Shown: positions 61,046 through 64,000 of the stretch, one piece after another | How the letters are laid out: each line of letters opens with the position of its first letter | Numbering within the stretch: the first letter of the stretch is position 1 | Assembly: GCA_905339235.1 (NCBI GenBank) | Contig: CAJPFG010000021.1 | Location: 62,001 to 126,000, forward strand | Reading direction: 5' to 3' | Origin: Phycisphaerales bacterium | GTDB taxonomy: Bacteria; Planctomycetota; Phycisphaerae; Phycisphaerales; UBA1924 | Length of the DNA stretch: 64,000 nucleotides | Notes under the pieces: model-generated | Told to the model about the DNA's origin: nothing | The model's input: the letters and a program-made list of their open reading frames with translations, nothing else | Database searches by the model: none | Made by a program: the position numbers and the translations under genes

Positions 61046-62479
61046 ATGTCCAAACTCCGCCGCGCCTTTGTCTGCCGCTCCTGCGCCTCCGCGCACGCGC
61101 GCTGGATGGGAAAGTGCCCCGACTGCGGCACCTGGGACGCCCTCGAAGAAACCACGGTCGACCCGCTCGCGGAGAAGGACCCACAGCGCGGCCTCGCCGC
61201 CGCGTTCATCGAGCCCAACGGCGCCGCCGACACCGGTTCGGTCAAGGCCCTTCCGCTCTCCGACATCGGCGCCGACGATCAGCCCCTCCGCCGCATCCCC
61301 TCCGGCATCGGCGAACTCGACCGCGTCCTCGGCGGCGCTCACGGAAACCTCGGCCTGGTCCCCGGCTCCGCGGTGCTCGTGGGCGGTGAACCGGGCATCG
61401 GAAAGTCCACGCTGCTCCTCCAGGCCGCGTACGCCTGGGCGGCCGCGGGCACGCCGGTGCTGTACGTCTCCAGCGAGGAATCGGCCCAGCAGATCGCACT
61501 GCGAGCCCGGCGGCTGGCCGAGGCCGCGGGCAGAAGCCTCCCCGGCGCAACCGGCTCCGACAAACTCTTCGTCCTCGCCGACACCAATCTCGCCCGCATC
61601 GTCGAGCAGGCCCGGCGTAACGGCCCCAAGGTCATGGTCATCGACTCCGTTCAGATGATCTACAAGCCCGACATCCCCGCCGGCGCGGGCAGCGTCACGC
61701 AACTACGGCGATGCTGCTCGGAACTGGTGTACCTCGCCAAGGCCTCGGGCATCTGCGTCGTCCTTGTCGGCCACGTGACGAAAGACGGCCAACTCGCCGG
61801 CCCTCGCCTGCTCGAACACCTGGTAGACGCCGTGCTCTACTTCGACGGCGACCGCCACCACGCCCACCGCGTCGTTCGCGCCGTCAAAAACCGCTTCGGC
61901 ACCACCCTGGAACTGGGCCTCTTCGAAATGACCGGCGGGGGTCTGCGCGAACTCCCCGAGGGCGCGGGGCCCGCCGCGACCGGCGAATCCCGCCCCGGCT
62001 CGGTCGTCTGCCCCGTCCTCTCCGGAACCCGCTGCATTCTCGTCGAGGTGCAGGCGCTCACCGCCACCGGCTTCCTCGGCGCGGCCAAGCGCAAGGCCTC
62101 CGGCATCGACTCCAACCGCCTCGCCATGCTCATCGCCGTCCTCGAACAACACGCCGGTTTGCGCCTCGCCGACCGCGACCTCTTCGCCAGCAGCGTGGGC
62201 GGAGTGCGCGTCGTCGAGCCCGCCAGCGACCTGGCGCTCCTGCTCGCCATCGCCGGCGCCCACTACAAGAAGGCGCTGCCTCCCCGAACCGCCTGCGCGG
62301 GCGAGGTGGGCCTGGGCGGAGAGATCCGGCCGATCCCGGCGCTCGAGCAGCGCGCCCGAGAGGCGCAGCGACTCGGCTACACCCACCTGCTCGTCCCGCC
62401 CGGAACCAGGACTCCCGTCAAGGGTCTGGAACTCGTCCCCGTCAAGACCGTGGACCGGGCGATGGAGCACCTGGGCTGA
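61046..62479 (+). CDS. radA: DNA repair protein RadA
   Basis: 477 aa. RadA is a RecA-like DnaB-type helicase that aids branch migration. An N-terminal zinc finger (Cys10, Cys13, Cys24, Cys27; CPDCGTWD) is followed by the ATPase with Walker A GEPGIGKST, VSSEESAQQIALRA, Walker B VMVIDSVQ, the RadA-specific KNRFG motif and a C-terminal Lon-like domain (GVRVVEPASDLALLLAI, CAGEVGLGGEIRPI). All motifs are intact. Two tandem palindromes lie upstream, between it and the divergent GNAT gene, and could regulate one or both. Confidence 0.96.
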   Translation: MSKLRRAFVCRSCASAHARWMGKCPDCGTWDALEETTVDPLAEKDPQRGLAAAFIEPNGAADTGSVKALPLSDIGADDQPLRRIPSGIGELDRVLGGAHGNLGLVPGSAVLVGGEPGIGKSTLLLQAAYAWAAAGTPVLYVSSEESAQQIALRARRLAEAAGRSLPGATGSDKLFVLADTNLARIVEQARRNGPKVMVIDSVQMIYKPDIPAGAGSVTQLRRCCSELVYLAKASGICVVLVGHVTKDGQLAGPRLLEHLVDAVLYFDGDRHHAHRVVRAVKNRFGTTLELGLFEMTGGGLRELPEGAGPAATGESRPGSVVCPVLSGTRCILVEVQALTATGFLGAAKRKASGIDSNRLAMLIAVLEQHAGLRLADRDLFASSVGGVRVVEPASDLALLLAIAGAHYKKALPPRTACAGEVGLGGEIRPIPALEQRAREAQRLGYTHLLVPPGTRTPVKGLELVPVKTVDRAMEHLG

Positions 62480-62502
62480 CCCGGCGCCCATCAGGTTTCG
62501 GG

Positions 62503-62952
62503 TTATGGCGAACCGCCCTGCATCGACCGGATCATCGACCGCAGGGGCAGGTCCATCGCCATCACGAGCAGCAAGCCCATGATCGCCCAGAGAATCAGGC
62601 CGAGCACGAGAAACACCAGCCCCGGCCACACCGACCGGCGCGAGGCGCAGAACCACGCCGCGCCGAGAACCGCGAGAGTCCACACGACCAGCCCAATCTG
62701 TGTCATCGAAAGCAGTTGACCCGCGTTCACCACCCGGAACTCGCGCGAAAGCATGATGAACCACCGGCTCAGCGGGGGCAGGGCCACGCCGAAGTCCCGG
62801 AAGATCTTCTCGAACTTCGGCACCGTGGTGATCATCGCGAACACGAAGTGAAGCGTCTGCGACACCCACACCAGCACGCCAACCACCGCGACCGCCACGA
62901 CCGAAGCCCGCCCGGCCCGCTTCGTTCCGCTCGCGTTCACTTCGGCGCTCAT
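62503..62952 (-). CDS. small polytopic membrane protein
   Basis: 149 aa. Three membrane helices (~18-40, ~83-103, ~108-132). The first loop TTVPKFEKIFRDFGVALPPLSRWFIMLSREF echoes the periplasmic-side segment of GspF/PilC-type proteins (fEkIFaDFGxxLPxxT), but the rest does not match that family. Small proteins of this sort are frequent and unnamed in planctomycetes. It is ten bases after the thioesterase start region, same strand, and probably co-transcribed with it. Function unknown. Confidence 0.75.
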   Translation of the reverse strand: MSAEVNASGTKRAGRASVVAVAVVGVLVWVSQTLHFVFAMITTVPKFEKIFRDFGVALPPLSRWFIMLSREFRVVNAGQLLSMTQIGLVVWTLAVLGAAWFCASRRSVWPGLVFLVLGLILWAIMGLLLVMAMDLPLRSMIRSMQGGSP

Positions 62953-62962
62953 CCTTCCCCCC

Positions 62963-63424
62963 TCAAGGCCCGCGCAGCCATTCCGGCAGTTCGCTCACCC
63001 GGCCCTCGCGGTCCACGCAGGCCAGCGTCGTGCTCGCCGCCGCGGCCGGCTCCTCGCACGCCTTTCCTCCGCGCTCGACGACCACGACGCCGTACTCGTG
63101 CTCGATCTTCACCCGGCTGGCCGCCCGAACCCGGGTGCGGACTTCCACCACGTCATCGTACAGGACGGGCCGGCGGAACCGCGCATCGAGTTTCGCGACC
63201 ACGAGAAAGACCCCCATCCTCTCCAGGTGCGCGTAACTCACGCCCGACTCTCGCAGCAGATCGGTGCGGCCGATCTCCAGCCACGGGATATACGCCGCGT
63301 GGTGCACCACGCCCATCGGATCGCACTCGCAGTACCGCACGCGCACCCGCGTCGATCCGCTCAACGGCGGACGCACCGCGCCCACGTCCACCGGCACAAC
63401 ACTCTTCTCGGCATGGCCCTTCAT
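62963..63424 (-). CDS. YbgC-like acyl-CoA thioesterase (hotdog fold)
   Basis: 153 aa. The hotdog signature RVRYCECDPMGVVHHAAYIPWLEIGRTDLLRE contains the catalytic-type Asp in the D-x-x-G-V-V-xx-xx-Y motif. It continues with RFRRPVLYDDVVEVRTRV, common in 4-hydroxybenzoyl-CoA thioesterase-like enzymes. The N-terminal ~20 residues are extra. Its ATG overlaps the stop of the upstream gene in an ATGA junction. Substrate is not predictable; a role in lipid or envelope metabolism is usual for YbgC. Confidence 0.88.
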   Translation of the reverse strand: MKGHAEKSVVPVDVGAVRPPLSGSTRVRVRYCECDPMGVVHHAAYIPWLEIGRTDLLRESGVSYAHLERMGVFLVVAKLDARFRRPVLYDDVVEVRTRVRAASRVKIEHEYGVVVVERGGKACEEPAAAASTTLACVDREGRVSELPEWLRGP

Positions 63425-63744
63425 GGAAACATCGTACTGCCGTTCCGCGACGCGCTCTTCCCCGGCTGAACGCTCCGGTGCGTGGCCGCGTACCGGATCG
63501 CCAGCGGGACCAGCCAGGCCGCCGTGCGCACTACGCCCGACAGAATCGAACCCCCACCCTCCGCGCGCCGCTTGCGCCCCAGCAGCATCCGCGCCGCCAG
63601 CACCCCCACCCCCGCACCCACCAGCACCTTGCCCACCACGGCGCCCGGCGTCGCCGATTCGGCGTCAACCTTGTCCGCCCACGTCAGCAACCGGGCCTTG
63701 GCCTCGTCGGGCATCACACCCCGTTTCGCTGGTGGAATAGCCAT
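63421..63744 (-). CDS. small membrane-associated protein
   Basis: 107 aa. An N-terminal cytoplasmic helix (PDEAKARLLTWADKVDA) is followed by two hydrophobic segments (~39-55 and ~70-86) split by a basic GRKRR loop. The ATG at 63744 follows GGAGG/GAGGGG and overlaps the end of the upstream gene by 31 bases. The set of two small membrane genes resembles phage-holin-like/DUF883-type stress gene pairs. Function not recognised. Confidence 0.65.
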   Translation of the reverse strand: MAIPPAKRGVMPDEAKARLLTWADKVDAESATPGAVVGKVLVGAGVGVLAARMLLGRKRRAEGGGSILSGVVRTAAWLVPLAIRYAATHRSVQPGKSASRNGSTMFP

Positions 63745-64000
63745 AGGCAAGCCCCTCCGCCTCCGATCACCACTAACCCCGTCAACGCCGCGGCCGCGGG
63801 GAGCCCCACGCGGTCCTGCAGCGACAACAACAGGCCCGCGGCGACGAGGCACGTCCCCACGACAAACAGCGGCACCGCCGTCAGAAGGAACACGAGGCTC
63901 GATGCCAACCGGCCCATGGCCTCGTGCAGGCGTCCCGCTTCCTCCCTGGTCACGGAGAGCAACGATCGTCCCTCCGCCTCGACCAGATCCGCGATCCGAA
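63714..64000 (-). CDS. phage-holin-superfamily-like membrane protein, C-terminal part
   Basis: The frame is open from the stop at 63714 to the right edge, so the 5' end is missing. The visible part begins RIADLVEAEGRSLLSVTREEAGRLHEAMGRLA, an amphipathic helix. Two membrane helices follow (~VFLLTAVPLFVVGTCLVAAGL and ALTGLVVIGGGGACLWLF) and a short basic tail. This helix-TM-TM plan is that of the holin-3-6/YqjE-like family. A TTG at 63962 is a possible internal start, but the upstream codons look coding. Part of the tightly overlapping set with the next two genes. Confidence 0.7.
   Translation of the reverse strand, partial: RIADLVEAEGRSLLSVTREEAGRLHEAMGRLASSLVFLLTAVPLFVVGTCLVAAGLLLSLQDRVGLPAAAALTGLVVIGGGGACLWLFHQRNGV

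Noticed and set aside
59639..61702. Minus-strand open frame (687 aa) across dtd, GNAT and radA
   Set aside because: It conflicts with three well-supported genes and has no homology of its own.

Overview
This is a high-GC, gene-dense window that looks like a planctomycete chromosome, most likely class Phycisphaerae. The reasons are five secreted proteins ending in the same double cysteine-containing dockerin-like tag (VNCDG-x-NGFDIE-x-EQ-VNG), a prepilin-type protein with a C-terminal H-x-DG signature, a futalosine-type hydrolase, and many GTG/TTG starts. No tRNA, rRNA, CRISPR array, insertion sequence or prophage was seen. Assignments come from reading the sequence only; no database search was run.

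Layout. 1-441: start of a secreted protein running off the left edge. 645-19380: a type VI secretion (T6SS) block, mostly on the minus strand. Read 5'->3' it holds an unrecognised 659-aa protein, a TssJ-like lipoprotein, a pseudokinase-TM-FGE protein, a TagH-C-like protein, TssK, TssL, TssM and a TagF-TM-FGE protein. The sheath, Hcp, VgrG, ClpV and the other baseplate genes are not in the window. Two proteins join a cytoplasmic regulatory domain to a formylglycine-generating-enzyme-like (TagR-like) C-terminus through a single membrane helix, an unusual pair. 19445-24630: a branched-chain amino-acid ABC transporter, livKHMGF, with an intrinsic terminator just after livK.

24952-31273 (plus strand): three secreted proteins carrying the tag, namely a GH15 glucoamylase-like enzyme, a beta-propeller and an IPT/TIG plus propeller protein. 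Facing them are a tagged PstS-like protein and a pseudopilin. 35841-38830: a GT2 glycosyltransferase and a DevC/DevB-like exporter pair. Then come a DUF3568 lipoprotein, acetyl-CoA synthetase, an ATP-grasp protein and an unrecognised gene. 43169-43600 holds a relic of a UvrD-type helicase C-terminus. Just after it, a gene with a 7-bp tandem repeat at its 5' end appears to be split between two frames. A fifth tagged protein follows at 44628-45674.

45725-51126: a type IV pilus operon, pilMNOP-like plus pilB. 51265-55017: a futalosine hydrolase, a membrane-fusion protein, a solitary antitoxin-like gene and a nucleotidyltransferase pair resembling a toxin-antitoxin module. 55023-56196: an ArsR/AHSA1 pair whose promoter predicts a leaderless mRNA. 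56326-56900: a GxxExxY gene among short dispersed inverted repeats. 56910-64000: a DUF885 peptidase-like protein, an FAD monooxygenase, DTD, a GNAT protein, RadA with tandem palindromes upstream, a YbgC-like thioesterase and small membrane proteins, the last one running off the right edge.
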